The notes below the pieces were generated by a model. The model did not search any database and was not told the DNA's origin. It worked only from the letters and a program-made list of their open reading frames with translations. DNA of 64,000 nt, taken from the NCBI RefSeq assembly GCF_031450805.1, contig NZ_JARTVY010000005.1, forward strand, positions 186,001 to 250,000, read 5' to 3'. The first letter of the stretch is position 1; each line of letters starts with the position of its first letter. Both the position numbers and the translations under genes were made by a program. The DNA is from Caballeronia sp031450805. Lineage in GTDB: Bacteria > Pseudomonadota > Gammaproteobacteria > Burkholderiales > Burkholderiaceae. Positions 15,455 to 25,015 of this stretch are shown here, in pieces.

Positions 15455-17842
15455 TCAGAAGCTGTCGGGCATGCCCATCGCCGGGTCGGTTACCGAATGT
15501 CGGCCCGTCTCCATCCGTCCAGCGATGCGCCGGAAGAAGCTGCGGTCCGTGGCGCTCGTGATTTCGAAGTCATACCAGTACCCGGTCTGAGCGACGTTCC
15601 AGAACAGCGCGGCAGGAAGTGCGCCGTTCGTGCTTACCGTCCAGCTATTTCCCGCGCCGAGCGCATCATCGCGACCGAAAGGCGCGGGCGCCGGCCAGGC
15701 GCCGAAGCCCGGCGCAGGAAAGCCGCCGAAGCCGGATGGATTTCGACCGAAGCCCGGAACGGGCAGACCCGGAAACGCCTGCAATGCACCGTAGAACTTG
15801 TTCGACCTGACGGTGAACTGCGCCGGCCCCGCGCCATCGTTGCGCAGTTGCAGGTGCAGCGTGCCAGTCAGCAAGCCGTAGCCGACACGCACTTCCGGAT
15901 TGACGTCCCGGTGCCCCTTCTGCGCGGCGAGCTGGCCCCTGAATTCGCGATGGAAACCGTTCGGGCCGAGTACCCAGAGATCGTATCGGCCCTGGTCCGT
16001 CGAAGTCGGCGTCCACACGTCGTCCAGCGTCTTGCCCGGCTCCACTGCATAACGCTTCGGCAAGCGGTCCAGATGCAACTTGTCGTAGACGTGGAACACG
16101 GCGCCCTGCCGACCGGTGTTGGCGAACAGCAGCCGGACGGCGCCGGAGGCCGTATCGACATGAGCGCTGGCATGGAGTTCATAGGGCAGCGCACGCGACG
16201 GGCGGAAGCCGCTTGCCTGCTTCGGCATGCCGCGGTTCGCATCGGGCACGATCTGTCCGAGCGCCTGCTGCGTTGCGCGCAGCGCATCGGCGTCGGCCTT
16301 GCTTTTTTCGCCCGCGATGGTCGGCAGCGGTTCGTTGTTCGGCGACGCGAAATTGAACGCCGTCGTCAGATCGCCATTGATCAGCCGGCGATACGGTGAG
16401 ATGTTGCTCTCCTTGATGCCGAAGCGCGCTTCGAGGAAACGCAGCACCGATGTGTGGTCGAACGTCTGCGAATTGACCCAGCCGCCACGGCTCCACGGCG
16501 AGATCACCCACAGCGGCACGCGCGGGCCGGGTCCGTACGGCTTGCCGTCGGGACCGGCGGGCTGGCTGTTGGGCTGCGCGCCGGTATCGGCGCGAGTCAC
16601 GTACGGATGCGTGAAATATTCGGCGCTCAGGTCGGCGCCGTTCAGCGTGGTCTTGCCGGCGTAGGTGCCGTCACCGTTCGGCGACGGCGCCGCGGCCGGA
16701 GGCACGTGATCGAAGAAGCCATCGTTCTCGTCGAAATTGACGAGCAGCACGGTCTTGCTCCAGACCTCGGGCACGGCGGTGAGCGCATCGAGGAATTGCT
16801 GCACGAACCACGCGCCCTGAACCGGGCTCGACGGCCCCGGGTGCTCGGAGTAGACGTCCGTCGGAATCACCCACGAGACTTCCGGCAGGCGGCCGTTCTT
16901 TACGTCGTCGGCGAACGCCTCGACGAACGTGCCGTTGGTATTCGGGTCCGTGTCGGTGGTCGGCAGGGTGTTCGCGTAGCCCTTGATCAGCGGCTGGGCC
17001 ACGGCATCGGCGGGACTGAAGGCCGGCTCGGCGGCCTGCGTGAGCGACGTGTTGACCTGGCGCGTCGCAGGCAGTGCCTCGTTGGCCTTGCGAAACTGCC
17101 TGAAGCCGAGCAGCGGATTGCAGCCGTAGGTGTTCTTGATGTTCTGATAGACCTTCCACGTGACGCCGGCGTCTTCGAGGCGCTCGGCGGTCGTCTTCCA
17201 GTCGAAGTACGCGGAGGCGGACGTGGTCACGTCGAAGTCTCCGCTGAAGTTGTTCACAAAGGTCTTGCCATAGGCAGGACCATGCGTGCCCGTCGCATGG
17301 ATGATGCGGTTCGGGTGCGTGCCGCCGAGAAACGCGCAGTGATAGTCGTCGCAAATCGTGAAGGCTTCGGCCAGCGCGCGCTGGAATGGAATTTCAGCGT
17401 TGTCGAAGTAACCCATCGTCTGGTTCTTCTTCGACACCGGCCACGCAGCCATGCGGCCGCCATCCCACGCATTCTGCGTGTCGACCCAGCTATGCGGCGT
17501 CCCGGCGACGCGCTGCGCATTGCCTCTGGTTTCGTCGAGATGGTAGGGCAGGTCGATGTTGCCGTTCGCGTCGATCTGCTGCCATACGTTGCGGCCGTCA
17601 GGCAGCGGGATCGTGAAGCGATCGCCGTAGCCGCGCACGCCCTTATAGGTGCCGAAGTAATGGTCGAACGCGCGGTTCTCCATCATCAGAATGACGACGT
17701 GCTTGACGTCCTTGATCGTGCCGGTGTCGTGATGCGCGGGAATCGCGAGCGCGCGGCGGATGCTCGGGGGAAATACGCTCAGGGCCGCGGCCGACAGGCC
17801 GGCAGTCGCCGTGCCTTGAAGAAATTTGCGACGGGAGTTCAC
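15455..17842 (-). CDS. Phosphocholine-type phospholipase C, Tat-exported
   Basis: A 795-aa enzyme of the PlcH/PlcN family, which hydrolyses phosphatidylcholine or sphingomyelin to release phosphocholine. The N-terminus NSRRKFLQGTATAGL is a classic Tat signal. The catalytic domain has HVVILMMENRAFDHYFGT near residue 45, GGTHPNRIIHATGTHGP and NFDENDGFFDHVPP. Two C-terminal DUF756-type beta domains follow after about residue 560. GTG 17842 was chosen because the Tat signal starts there and AAGGAG lies 10 bases upstream; the frame is open to 17935. The last domain holds an unusual Pro/Gly/Phe-rich insert (encoded near 15650-15790). Confidence 0.9.
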   Translation of the reverse strand: MNSRRKFLQGTATAGLSAAALSVFPPSIRRALAIPAHHDTGTIKDVKHVVILMMENRAFDHYFGTYKGVRGYGDRFTIPLPDGRNVWQQIDANGNIDLPYHLDETRGNAQRVAGTPHSWVDTQNAWDGGRMAAWPVSKKNQTMGYFDNAEIPFQRALAEAFTICDDYHCAFLGGTHPNRIIHATGTHGPAYGKTFVNNFSGDFDVTTSASAYFDWKTTAERLEDAGVTWKVYQNIKNTYGCNPLLGFRQFRKANEALPATRQVNTSLTQAAEPAFSPADAVAQPLIKGYANTLPTTDTDPNTNGTFVEAFADDVKNGRLPEVSWVIPTDVYSEHPGPSSPVQGAWFVQQFLDALTAVPEVWSKTVLLVNFDENDGFFDHVPPAAAPSPNGDGTYAGKTTLNGADLSAEYFTHPYVTRADTGAQPNSQPAGPDGKPYGPGPRVPLWVISPWSRGGWVNSQTFDHTSVLRFLEARFGIKESNISPYRRLINGDLTTAFNFASPNNEPLPTIAGEKSKADADALRATQQALGQIVPDANRGMPKQASGFRPSRALPYELHASAHVDTASGAVRLLFANTGRQGAVFHVYDKLHLDRLPKRYAVEPGKTLDDVWTPTSTDQGRYDLWVLGPNGFHREFRGQLAAQKGHRDVNPEVRVGYGLLTGTLHLQLRNDGAGPAQFTVRSNKFYGALQAFPGLPVPGFGRNPSGFGGFPAPGFGAWPAPAPFGRDDALGAGNSWTVSTNGALPAALFWNVAQTGYWYDFEITSATDRSFFRRIAGRMETGRHSVTDPAMGMPDSF

Positions 17843-18169
17843 GGGGCAAGTGCTCCTTCTTTCCTGCTGATCCTCGAAACCTTCGATTGCCTTCACCGCA
17901 GCCGATCCTCCCGGCGACCCGGCCTGGCTCGTCACGTCCGATGCCCATGCACCGGCCGCATGCCATGCTCGATGTCGCCGGCAAGAAAGACCGCCTGCCG
18001 AGACCCCGCTCGTGGAAGTTCGAAGGACGTGTTGTTGTGCGCGCGTAACCGGCCGTGCTGCGACTGCCGGTTGCGGCGATTGACGAATATAGGGCGCGGA
18101 AATGACGGGACGGTGTCGGAAAGAGAATCGTTGGCCGTGCTTACATATGCCTTGCGAAGGCAGGCGAGC
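17843..18169. other. Intergenic region upstream of the phospholipase gene
   Basis: This region holds no convincing gene. It must contain the phospholipase promoter (read leftward) and separates it from the convergently oriented tail of nothing else: the LysR gene to the right also reads leftward and ends at 18186. I could not pick a clear -35/-10 pair. Confidence 0.4.
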
Positions 18170-18199
18170 ACGACCGCATGCGCCGCTACATGCGGTCGT
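18170..18199 (-). terminator. 11-bp stem-loop overlapping the LysR stop codon
   Basis: ACGACCGCATG (18170-18180) is the exact reverse complement of 18189-18199, with an 8-nt loop that contains the LysR stop codon. No T-run follows. It is probably a transcript end or 3' stabiliser. Confidence 0.5.
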
Positions 18200-19085
18200 T
18201 CTGCTTTAGCCAGTCGATGAACGCGCGCAGCGGCGCGGGCACATGCCGGCGTCCCGGATAGTAGAGAAACGGCCCGGAAAACGGCTGTCTCCAGTCGTCG
18301 AGTATCGGCACGAGCGCACCGCTTTCGACGTGCGGCTGCAACATCTCCTCGAACAGATGGATGACCCCGAGACCTGCGATCGCCGCGTCGATCATCAGGC
18401 CCAACGCCGCGCCGGGACGCACGACGAGGCGCGACGGCGGATCGACGCGAACCACTTCGCCATCGCGCTCGAACTGCCACGCGGGCCGCGCACCGCCGGA
18501 GAATTGTCCCCGCACGGTGGTATGCGAAAGCAGATCACGCGGATGGCGGGGCGTGCCGTGCGCGCGCAAATAGGCGGGCGAAGCGGCGGTCGTGAATTGG
18601 TCGATGCGCGGGCCGATCGGCATGGCGATCATGTCCTGTTCGAGCTTGTCGTCGTAGCGTATGCCCGCATCGCAACCGATCGACAGGACATCGACGAAGC
18701 CGTCCTCCACCATCACTTCGACGCGGATGTCGGGATACGCGTGCATGAACCCCGCGAGCAGCCCCGGCAGCAGCGTGCGTGCGGCGCTCGCGGGGACATT
18801 GAGCCTGAGCGTGCCGCTCGGCGAATCGCGATAGCCGTTCAGCACATCCAGCGCCGCTTCCATTTCGCCGAACAACGGCGTGAGCGTTTCTATCAACCGC
18901 TGACCCGCCTCGGTCGGCGACACGCTGCGCGTCGTGCGGTTCAGCAAGCGCAAGCCCAGCTTGGTCTCGAGCCTGCGCACGGCCATCGAAAGGCTCGAAG
19001 CCGATACGCCGTTCGTACGGGCCGCGTCGCGGAAGCCGCCTGCCCGGGCGACGGAGACAAAGGCAGCGAGATCGTTCAGTTCCAC
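18186..19085 (-). CDS. LysR-family transcriptional regulator
   Basis: A 299-aa protein from GTG 19085, the usual family length. The N-terminal winged HTH is DLAAFVSVARAGGFRDAAR with VSASSLSMAVRRLETKLGLRLLNRTTRSV. The substrate-binding domain follows (LRLNVPASAARTLLPGLLAGF, YPDIRVEVMVEDGFVDVL). It belongs to the CrgA/DmlR-like subgroup. The frame extends to 19193, but homology begins at ELNDLAAF. It is divergent from an aldo/keto reductase gene 107 bases away, which it probably controls. Confidence 0.9.
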   Translation of the reverse strand: MELNDLAAFVSVARAGGFRDAARTNGVSASSLSMAVRRLETKLGLRLLNRTTRSVSPTEAGQRLIETLTPLFGEMEAALDVLNGYRDSPSGTLRLNVPASAARTLLPGLLAGFMHAYPDIRVEVMVEDGFVDVLSIGCDAGIRYDDKLEQDMIAMPIGPRIDQFTTAASPAYLRAHGTPRHPRDLLSHTTVRGQFSGGARPAWQFERDGEVVRVDPPSRLVVRPGAALGLMIDAAIAGLGVIHLFEEMLQPHVESGALVPILDDWRQPFSGPFLYYPGRRHVPAPLRAFIDWLKQNDRM

Positions 19086-19192
19086 ATTCGGACCGTTTTG
19101 TTTTTTGAACAACCCGTGCAACTTAGCGGTATTCAATCGACGCTGCAAGCTGGAGATAATGCGCCATCCAATCTGCCACCGGGAGCCGTGCA

Positions 19193-20065
19193 ATGATGAA
19201 GACCTATGAGTTTGCGGGACGCGAAGTGAATCGAATGGGCTATGGCGCGATGCAGCTTGCGGGACCGGGCGTATTCGGTCCGCCGAAGGATCGCGCGTCC
19301 GCGCTCGCGGTGTTGAGGGAAGCCGTTGCAGCGGGGGTGAATCACATCGACACGAGCGATTTCTACGGCCCGCACGTGACCAACGAGATCATTCGCGAGG
19401 CGCTGCATCCGTATCCATCGAACCTGACCATCGTGACCAAGCTCGGCGCGGTGCGTGACGACAAGGGCGGCTGGCTGCCCGCTTTCGAGCCAGATGACTT
19501 GCGTCGCGGCGTCGAAGACAATCTTCGCAACCTCGCCGTCGATGCCATCGACGTGGTCAATCTGCGCATCATGGGCGACATCCACAGGCCGACCGAAGGC
19601 TCCATCGAGCCGCAGATGCACGCGCTCGCAACGATGCAGCAGGAAGGCAAGATACGGCACATCGGCTTGTCCAACGCGACATCGATGCAGGTGCGGGACG
19701 CACGGAAGATCGCGCCGATCGTTTGCGTCCAGAATCACTACAACCTCGTGAATCGCGATGACGACGCGCTCGTCGACGAACTCGCGCGGGAGCACAGCGC
19801 GTATGTGCCGTTCTTCCCGCTCGGCGGTTTTTCGCCGATTCAATCGGACACGCTGGCCCGGATCGCGGCGCGTCTGAGTGCAACCCCGATGCAGATCGCA
19901 CTCGCGTGGCTGCTGCATCGATCCCCGAACATTCTGCTGATTCCGGGCACGTCGTCGGTGACGCATTTGCGCGAGAACCTGAAGGCCGCCGATATCGTGC
20001 TGAGCGACGAAGTGCTGAAGGAACTGAATGCGATCGGCATTGCCGGCGCGGGGCCGGCTCGCTAA
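19193..20065 (+). CDS. Aldo/keto reductase
   Basis: A 290-aa NADPH-dependent oxidoreductase with a (beta/alpha)8 barrel. Visible family marks are GYGAMQLAGPGVFGPP, the catalytic Asp/Tyr in NHIDTSDFYGP, Lys in LTIVTKLGAVR, and the cofactor-binding LIPGTSSVTHLRENLKAA near the C-terminus. The MQ and GAMQL start resembles the YajO/Tas-like oxidoreductases. ATG 19193 is followed by a second ATG; GGGAG precedes both. The substrate is unknown. It is divergent from the LysR gene. Confidence 0.9.
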   Translation: MMKTYEFAGREVNRMGYGAMQLAGPGVFGPPKDRASALAVLREAVAAGVNHIDTSDFYGPHVTNEIIREALHPYPSNLTIVTKLGAVRDDKGGWLPAFEPDDLRRGVEDNLRNLAVDAIDVVNLRIMGDIHRPTEGSIEPQMHALATMQQEGKIRHIGLSNATSMQVRDARKIAPIVCVQNHYNLVNRDDDALVDELAREHSAYVPFFPLGGFSPIQSDTLARIAARLSATPMQIALAWLLHRSPNILLIPGTSSVTHLRENLKAADIVLSDEVLKELNAIGIAGAGPAR

Positions 20066-20290
20066 GGTGCGTGCGATCCGCGTTCGGGCCACGCTTGGCA
20101 TTAACCGGATGCGGCAAGCCCTCGCCGTGAGATCCCACAGCACCATAACGGCCGTCGATCGAAGCGCGCGCGCCGATAGCCCCAATCATCACTCGGTGCC
20201 GCGCTTTTCGAGTATTGCTGCAAGGGGCATGAATCACGTTCGCGTTCCGCTGCGCGCGAACGCTCTTCACACGCGCGACCTGGGATCGGG

Positions 20291-21061
20291 ATGACAACCT
20301 TCGTCGACTATCCGGCTGTGGTGTTCGTCGTTCTGCTCGCGCTGTTCGTGAGCGCGGTAGCGTTCGGCGCGTACGTGCTGCGCCGCTGGGCGGTGCTGCC
20401 CGAGAGCGACCGCGAAGACTTCAATCTCATCCAGACATCGACGCTGACGCTGCTCGCGCTGCTCGTGGGCTTCAGCCTGTCGATGGCGGTCAACCGCTAC
20501 GACTTGCGCAAGACGCTGGAGGAAAGCGAAGCGAATGCCATCGGCACCGAGTACGCCCGCGCCGATCTCGCCGATGCCGCGACCGGCGCGAAGATCAAGT
20601 CCGCGCTGATCCGCTATGCGAAGCTGAGACTGGCGAACTATAAAACGCGCTCGTCCGGCGAACTCGCAAGAATCGCGAGCGATACCACCCGCGTCGAGGC
20701 CGAGCTCTGGCAACTTGCAACGCAAGTGGCGAAAGCGCAGCCGACGCCCATCGGCGCACTGGTCGTGTCGGGCATGAACGACGTCCTCAACTCGCAGGAC
20801 TATTCGGAGGCCGCCCGCATCAATCACATTCCGCTCGGCGCGTGGTATCTGATGATCGTCATCGCCCTGGTCGGTTGCGTGGTGCAAGGCTACGGCGCGA
20901 AGGGAAGCCTGCGCAAAGGCCTGCTCATCACCATTCTTCCGGCGACGGTCGCGCTTTCGCTCGCGCTCATCGCCGATATCGACAGCCCGAAAGGCGGACT
21001 CATCCGCGTGGAACCGCGTGACCTCACGCGCCTCATGCAGTCTCTTGCACCCGATTCGTGA
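20291..21061 (+). CDS. DUF4239-like (bestrophin-like) membrane protein
   Basis: A 256-aa integral membrane protein. Two helices are at the N-terminus (VVFVVLLALFVSAVAFGAYVL and LTLLALLVGFSLSMAV) and two at the C-terminus (WYLMIVIALVGCVVQGY and LLITILPATVALSLALI). Between them is a soluble helical stretch with YDLRKTLEESEANAIGTEYARADL, characteristic of DUF4239 proteins. Function is unknown; a bestrophin-like channel role has been suggested for the family. It stands alone between the aldo/keto reductase and GST genes. Confidence 0.75.
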   Translation: MTTFVDYPAVVFVVLLALFVSAVAFGAYVLRRWAVLPESDREDFNLIQTSTLTLLALLVGFSLSMAVNRYDLRKTLEESEANAIGTEYARADLADAATGAKIKSALIRYAKLRLANYKTRSSGELARIASDTTRVEAELWQLATQVAKAQPTPIGALVVSGMNDVLNSQDYSEAARINHIPLGAWYLMIVIALVGCVVQGYGAKGSLRKGLLITILPATVALSLALIADIDSPKGGLIRVEPRDLTRLMQSLAPDS

Positions 21062-21156
21062 CGAGCCGCCCTCGCGGATCGGCTCTCGCTTCTGCGCGTT
21101 GTGGATCGATCGATCTAAAATGTCGCGATAGTGGCCACGACACGGAGACGACCTGC

Positions 21157-21861
21157 ATGATCGAGTTTTATTTTCACCCGACGCCCAATCCCGCGAAGAT
21201 CGCGCTCTTTCTCGAAGAATCGGGACTGCCTTACGTGCTGAAGCCTGTCGACACGAGCAAGGGCGAGCAGCATTCGCCGGCGTTCCGCGCCATCAACCCG
21301 AACGGCAAGGTGCCGGCCATCGTCGATACGCAAGGGCCGAGCGGCAAGCCCGCAGCCGTATTCGATTCCACCGCCATCCTGCTCTATCTCGCGGAAAAAA
21401 GCGGCCAGTTTCTCGGCGCGCCGGAAGATCGCCCGCAACTGCTGTCGTGGCTGATGTTCGTCGCGAGCGGACTCGGGCCGTTCTCCGGGCAGGCCGTGCA
21501 CTTCCAGTATGCAGCGCCCGAAGGGCTCGACTACGCTGTGAACCGCTACCGGCGCGAGGCGGAGCGCCATTACGAAGTGCTCGACGAGAGACTGAAGGGC
21601 CGCGAGTTCATCGTCGGCGACAGCTATACGATCGCGGACATGTCGGCGTGGGGATGGATCGATCGCGCATCGCGCGTGTTCAGGAACAGCGACGCTCCGC
21701 TTGCCGCCTATCCCGCGTTGCAGCGCTGGTTCGCGAAGATCGACGCGCGGCCTGCAGTGGAACGTGCGCGCGCGGTGAACAAGACGCATGCGTTCAAGAC
21801 CGTCAACGACGACGAGACCAAGCGCGCGCTGTTCCCGTCGAACTACCCGAAGTCCGCGTAA
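21157..21861 (+). CDS. Glutathione S-transferase family protein
   Basis: A 234-aa cytosolic protein with the thioredoxin-like N-domain (IEFYFHPTPNPAKIALFLEE, cis-Pro in NGKVPAIVD, glutathione-binding DSTAILLYLAEKSG) and an all-helical C-domain (REFIVGDSYTIADMSAWGWI). It resembles the YfcG/Ure2-like Nu-class proteins, which reduce disulfides or peroxides. I chose ATG 21157, with GGAGACGACCTGC before it, because homology starts there. A TetR gene follows after 15 bases and is probably co-transcribed. Confidence 0.9.
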   Translation: MIEFYFHPTPNPAKIALFLEESGLPYVLKPVDTSKGEQHSPAFRAINPNGKVPAIVDTQGPSGKPAAVFDSTAILLYLAEKSGQFLGAPEDRPQLLSWLMFVASGLGPFSGQAVHFQYAAPEGLDYAVNRYRREAERHYEVLDERLKGREFIVGDSYTIADMSAWGWIDRASRVFRNSDAPLAAYPALQRWFAKIDARPAVERARAVNKTHAFKTVNDDETKRALFPSNYPKSA

Positions 21862-21876
21862 CGAAGGAGCGCGCGC

Positions 21877-22494
21877 ATGCCACGTCCGCGTCAATTCGAC
21901 GAAGATGCCGTGCTCGATGCGGCCACCGCGCAGTTCTGGTCGCGCGGCTATGAAGCAACGTCGGTGCGCGATCTGGCTGCAGCGATGGGCCTCACGTCCG
22001 CGAGCCTTTATAACGCGTTCGGGGACAAGCGCGCGCTCTATGAACGCGCACTCGAACGTTACGTCGAACGCGGATTTCGCGCGCGCGTGCAGCGGCTCGA
22101 GCATCAGGTGGCCCCGCGCGATGCCATTGTCATGTTCTTCGATGAAGTCATTCGGCTTTCGGTGAAGGACCCGCATCGCAAGGGCTGTCTGATCGTGAAC
22201 TCGGCGATGGAACTCGCGCCGCACGACAAGCAGTTTCAGCGCGTGTTGAATCGCATGCTGAAGGACATCGAAGGCTTCTTCGCGCGCTGCGTGACGGCGG
22301 GGCAGGAGGACGGCACCGTTTCCTCCGATATCGACGCCGCCGACATGGCGAAGTCGCTCCTCGCGTCACTCATGGGCTTGCGCGTGCTCGCGCGCGTCAA
22401 CCCGAAGCGCGAACTGCTGGAAGGCGCGCTGCGGCCTGTGCTGGCGATGCTCGACGTCAGGCCGAACGCGAATCGTGCGCGTTGCAAGCGTTGA
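21877..22494 (+). CDS. TetR-family transcriptional regulator
   Basis: A 205-aa regulator with HTH at residues ~8-50 (FDEDAVLDAATAQFWSRGYE, LAAAMGLTSASLYNAFGDK). The C-domain has the GCLIVNSAMELAPHD signature of the AcrR/YxaF-like subgroup that responds to small electrophiles or xenobiotics. It lies 15 bases after the GST gene, so it probably autoregulates the GST-TetR pair. The short upstream region contains GATCGATCGATC (21104-21115), a possible operator. Confidence 0.9.
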   Translation: MPRPRQFDEDAVLDAATAQFWSRGYEATSVRDLAAAMGLTSASLYNAFGDKRALYERALERYVERGFRARVQRLEHQVAPRDAIVMFFDEVIRLSVKDPHRKGCLIVNSAMELAPHDKQFQRVLNRMLKDIEGFFARCVTAGQEDGTVSSDIDAADMAKSLLASLMGLRVLARVNPKRELLEGALRPVLAMLDVRPNANRARCKR

Positions 22495-22638
22495 TCTTGC
22501 AGGCACGATCGGGGTTCATCCGTGTCACGGTCGCAATCCTCATACGAAGCATCCCGATCCCTGTTCATGTCCACGACAAGAAGCGGCACGAGCGTTGCGC
22601 ACGTCGTTGGCGTTATCGACCGAACAGGAGGAAAACCG

Positions 22639-23073
22639 ATGAGCACACTGAGCTTGGATGAACTCGCGAGCCGTATGGCCGAGATCGATTTCGCGATGCT
22701 GTCGACGCGCGCGTTGAACGGCAAGATCGCCGCGAGGCCGATGAGCAATAACCGCGATGTCAGGTTCGACGGGGACAGCTACTACTTCACGCTCGAGAAG
22801 ACGCACATGGTGCAGGAAATCGAGGCTGATCCTACCGTTGCGCTGACCTTCACCGGCAGCGCGAAACCGGACGGTGCGCCGCCGCTGTTCGTAGCCGTCG
22901 AGGGCCGCGCCGAACTCATCCGCGAGAAGCCCGCGATGAAGGACCACTGGAATGAAGATATCGAAAAGTGGTTTGCAGAGGGCTTTGAGACGCCGGGAAT
23001 CGTGCTGATCAGGGTGAGCGCGGAGCGCATCCACTATTGGGCGGGCGAAGACCAGGGCGAAATCGCGGTGTAA
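22639..23073 (+). CDS. Pyridoxamine 5'-phosphate oxidase-fold general stress protein
   Basis: A 144-aa split-barrel flavin-binding protein. Its opening (LDELASRMAEIDFAMLSTR), ARPMSNNRDVRFDGDSYYF and YYFTLEKTHMVQEIEADPTVALTF match the general-stress FMN-binding family rather than PdxH. Start ATG 22639 has an excellent AGGAGG at the right distance. The likely role is flavin or F420-like redox chemistry under stress; the substrate is unknown. It is a monocistronic gene. Confidence 0.85.
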   Translation: MSTLSLDELASRMAEIDFAMLSTRALNGKIAARPMSNNRDVRFDGDSYYFTLEKTHMVQEIEADPTVALTFTGSAKPDGAPPLFVAVEGRAELIREKPAMKDHWNEDIEKWFAEGFETPGIVLIRVSAERIHYWAGEDQGEIAV

Positions 23074-23163
23074 CGCGAGGCGCGCCGCGACGCTGTGGCG
23101 CCGAAGGTCCGCCGGACGAACGCGCCGGCGGACGGTCGTAGCATGACGCGCTGAGCCTCGCCC

Positions 23164-24639
23164 TCAGGCACGCTTCTTTTGAGGAACGATCTCGCGTTTG
23201 ACCGCAGGCACGACCTTCAGTTTGTCGTGCGTCATTGCAAGCGCCTCGGCGCGCGTCGCGACGCACGGTCCGGAGCCGAGCAACGGCGCGCCCGCCGTCT
23301 CGCGCATGGCGAACACGGACACGAGGCCGATGACGGACGCTCCCATCAGGTAGTAAGCGGGAATCATCGGATTGCCGGTCTGCTCGACGAGCCACGCGGT
23401 GACGAGGGGCGTCGTTCCCCCGAAAAGCGATACCGAAACGTTGAAGCCGATCGCCAGCGCGCCATAACGAATCCGCGTGGGGAACAATGCGGGCAGCGAC
23501 GACGGCATCACGCCAGTGAAGGTGGAGAGCAGTGCGCCGAGCATGAAAAGCCCGGCGAACACCGGCCATGCCGCGCCCGTCCGGATGAGCAGCAGTGCGG
23601 GAATGGACAACAGAAAGAGTCCGATGCAGCCGCACATCATCACGGGCCTGCGGCCGATGCGATCGGACAGATGACCGGCCCAGAGCGTCATCGGGATCAT
23701 CAGCACCATGACGATCAGCACCAGGAAGAGGCTATGTGTCTCGTCGAAGTGCAGCGTTGCCGACAGGAAACTCGGCAGATACGACAGCGCCATGTAGTCG
23801 GTGACGTTGAAGATCAGTACGAGGCCGACGCACTGGATCATCGGCCGGAATTGCTGCCTGAGCAGGGCGCGCAGCGAGAGCTTAGGACGCGCTCGTTCGT
23901 GCGCCTCGCGAATCTCGGCTTCTTTCTTGAAGACGGGAGTTTCCTCGAGCCTCATGCGAATGTAGAGGCCGATGAGTCCGAGCGGCCCGGCGATAAGAAA
24001 CGGTACGCGCCAGCCCCACGATAGAAGCGCTTCGTGCGAAAGGCTCGTGGTCAGCAGCGCGACGGTGCCTGCGCCGAAAACGTATCCGACGAGGGTTCCG
24101 ACTTCGAGAAAGCTGCCCGCGAATCCGCGCCGCCTGTCCGTCGCGAATTCGGCAATGAAGGTCGCTGCGCCGCCATATTCTCCGCCGGCCGAGAAGCCTT
24201 GTACCAGGCGCGCAATCAGCAGCAAGACGGGCGCCAGCATGCCGATCGAATCATGGCCCGGAATGAGACCGATGCAGAAGGTGCTTGCGGCCATCATGAT
24301 CATCGTCATCGCGAGCACGCGCTGCCGGCCGATCTTGTCGCCGAGCGGACCGAATACCGCGCCGCCGATTGGCCTCACGAGGAACGCTGCCGCGAACGTG
24401 CCGAAGGTCGCGATCAGTTGCGCCGACGGGCTGCTGGACGGAAAGAACACGCGGCCGAGAACCACCGCGATATAGCTATAGACACCGAAGTCGAACCACT
24501 CCATCGCGTTGCCTAGGGCCATCGCGCCGACGGCGCGCTTCAGCAACGCGCGGTCGACAACGGTGATCGCGCCCAGCGTAACGGTCGACGATGCTCTGGT
24601 TCCGGCATTCTGCTCGTGCAAAGGACTCAATCGTCTCAC
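23164..24639 (-). CDS. MFS transporter, metabolite:H+ symporter (ProP/KgtP-like)
   Basis: A 491-aa, 12-helix inner-membrane symporter. Marks of the MHS group are GNAMEWFDFGVYSYIAVVLG in helix 1, GPLGDKIGRQRVL after helix 2, RLVQGFSAGGEYGGAATFIAE in helix 4-5 and AGHLSDRIGRRPVM in the second half. Likely substrates are small organic acids or osmolytes such as proline, betaine or citrate; I cannot tell which. The start is GTG 24639, or TTG 24630, which is better spaced from AGGAG. A lysine-rich tail ends the protein. Confidence 0.88.
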   Translation of the reverse strand: MRRLSPLHEQNAGTRASSTVTLGAITVVDRALLKRAVGAMALGNAMEWFDFGVYSYIAVVLGRVFFPSSSPSAQLIATFGTFAAAFLVRPIGGAVFGPLGDKIGRQRVLAMTMIMMAASTFCIGLIPGHDSIGMLAPVLLLIARLVQGFSAGGEYGGAATFIAEFATDRRRGFAGSFLEVGTLVGYVFGAGTVALLTTSLSHEALLSWGWRVPFLIAGPLGLIGLYIRMRLEETPVFKKEAEIREAHERARPKLSLRALLRQQFRPMIQCVGLVLIFNVTDYMALSYLPSFLSATLHFDETHSLFLVLIVMVLMIPMTLWAGHLSDRIGRRPVMMCGCIGLFLLSIPALLLIRTGAAWPVFAGLFMLGALLSTFTGVMPSSLPALFPTRIRYGALAIGFNVSVSLFGGTTPLVTAWLVEQTGNPMIPAYYLMGASVIGLVSVFAMRETAGAPLLGSGPCVATRAEALAMTHDKLKVVPAVKREIVPQKKRA

Positions 24640-24975
24640 TCCTGATTCGATGCGAGGCGCGCTTGATCGAGCGCGCAGGCAGGAAGCAGCCGATGAGGCG
24701 CGTCGCCCTCGGCATTGTTGGGTTGTTAGCTGGAGTTTGCGGATCGCGAGGCATAGGCGTCGTCGCTAACGCGCCTGGATAACGACAAAATGCGACACGC
24801 GATGTGTTTCTCGCCGAGCCTTCAGGCTTCGGCAGGGTCGTGCGAATCGGGGCGCGGCTTGTGTGAGTATGTGTGCGCGTGATCGAGGCCGTTCCTCGCG
24901 CTGGCCGGACATCGATAGCCGGGTGACGCCGCGGGAACCCTGCCGTTCTGCGGTCCTGCCTATTTTTGATTGCCG

Positions 24976-25005
24976 TTGACAACTAAAAATTTGACGCATT
25001 AGACT
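24976..25005 (+). promoter_or_regulatory. Sigma-70-type promoter of the amide operon
   Basis: TTGACA (24976-24981) and TAGACT (25000-25005) are 18 bases apart. Transcription would start near 25012, just before the first leader hairpin. This fits a leader of about 135 nt ahead of the first gene. The remainder of 24640-24975 carries the upstream region of the divergent MFS gene and nothing else I can name. Confidence 0.6.
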
Positions 25006-25015
25006 TGGCCTCATC

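Noticed and set aside
21104..21115. GATCGATCGATC as a firm operator of the GST-TetR pair
   Set aside because: Simple tandem palindrome that occurs by chance in GC-rich DNA; mentioned only as a possibility.
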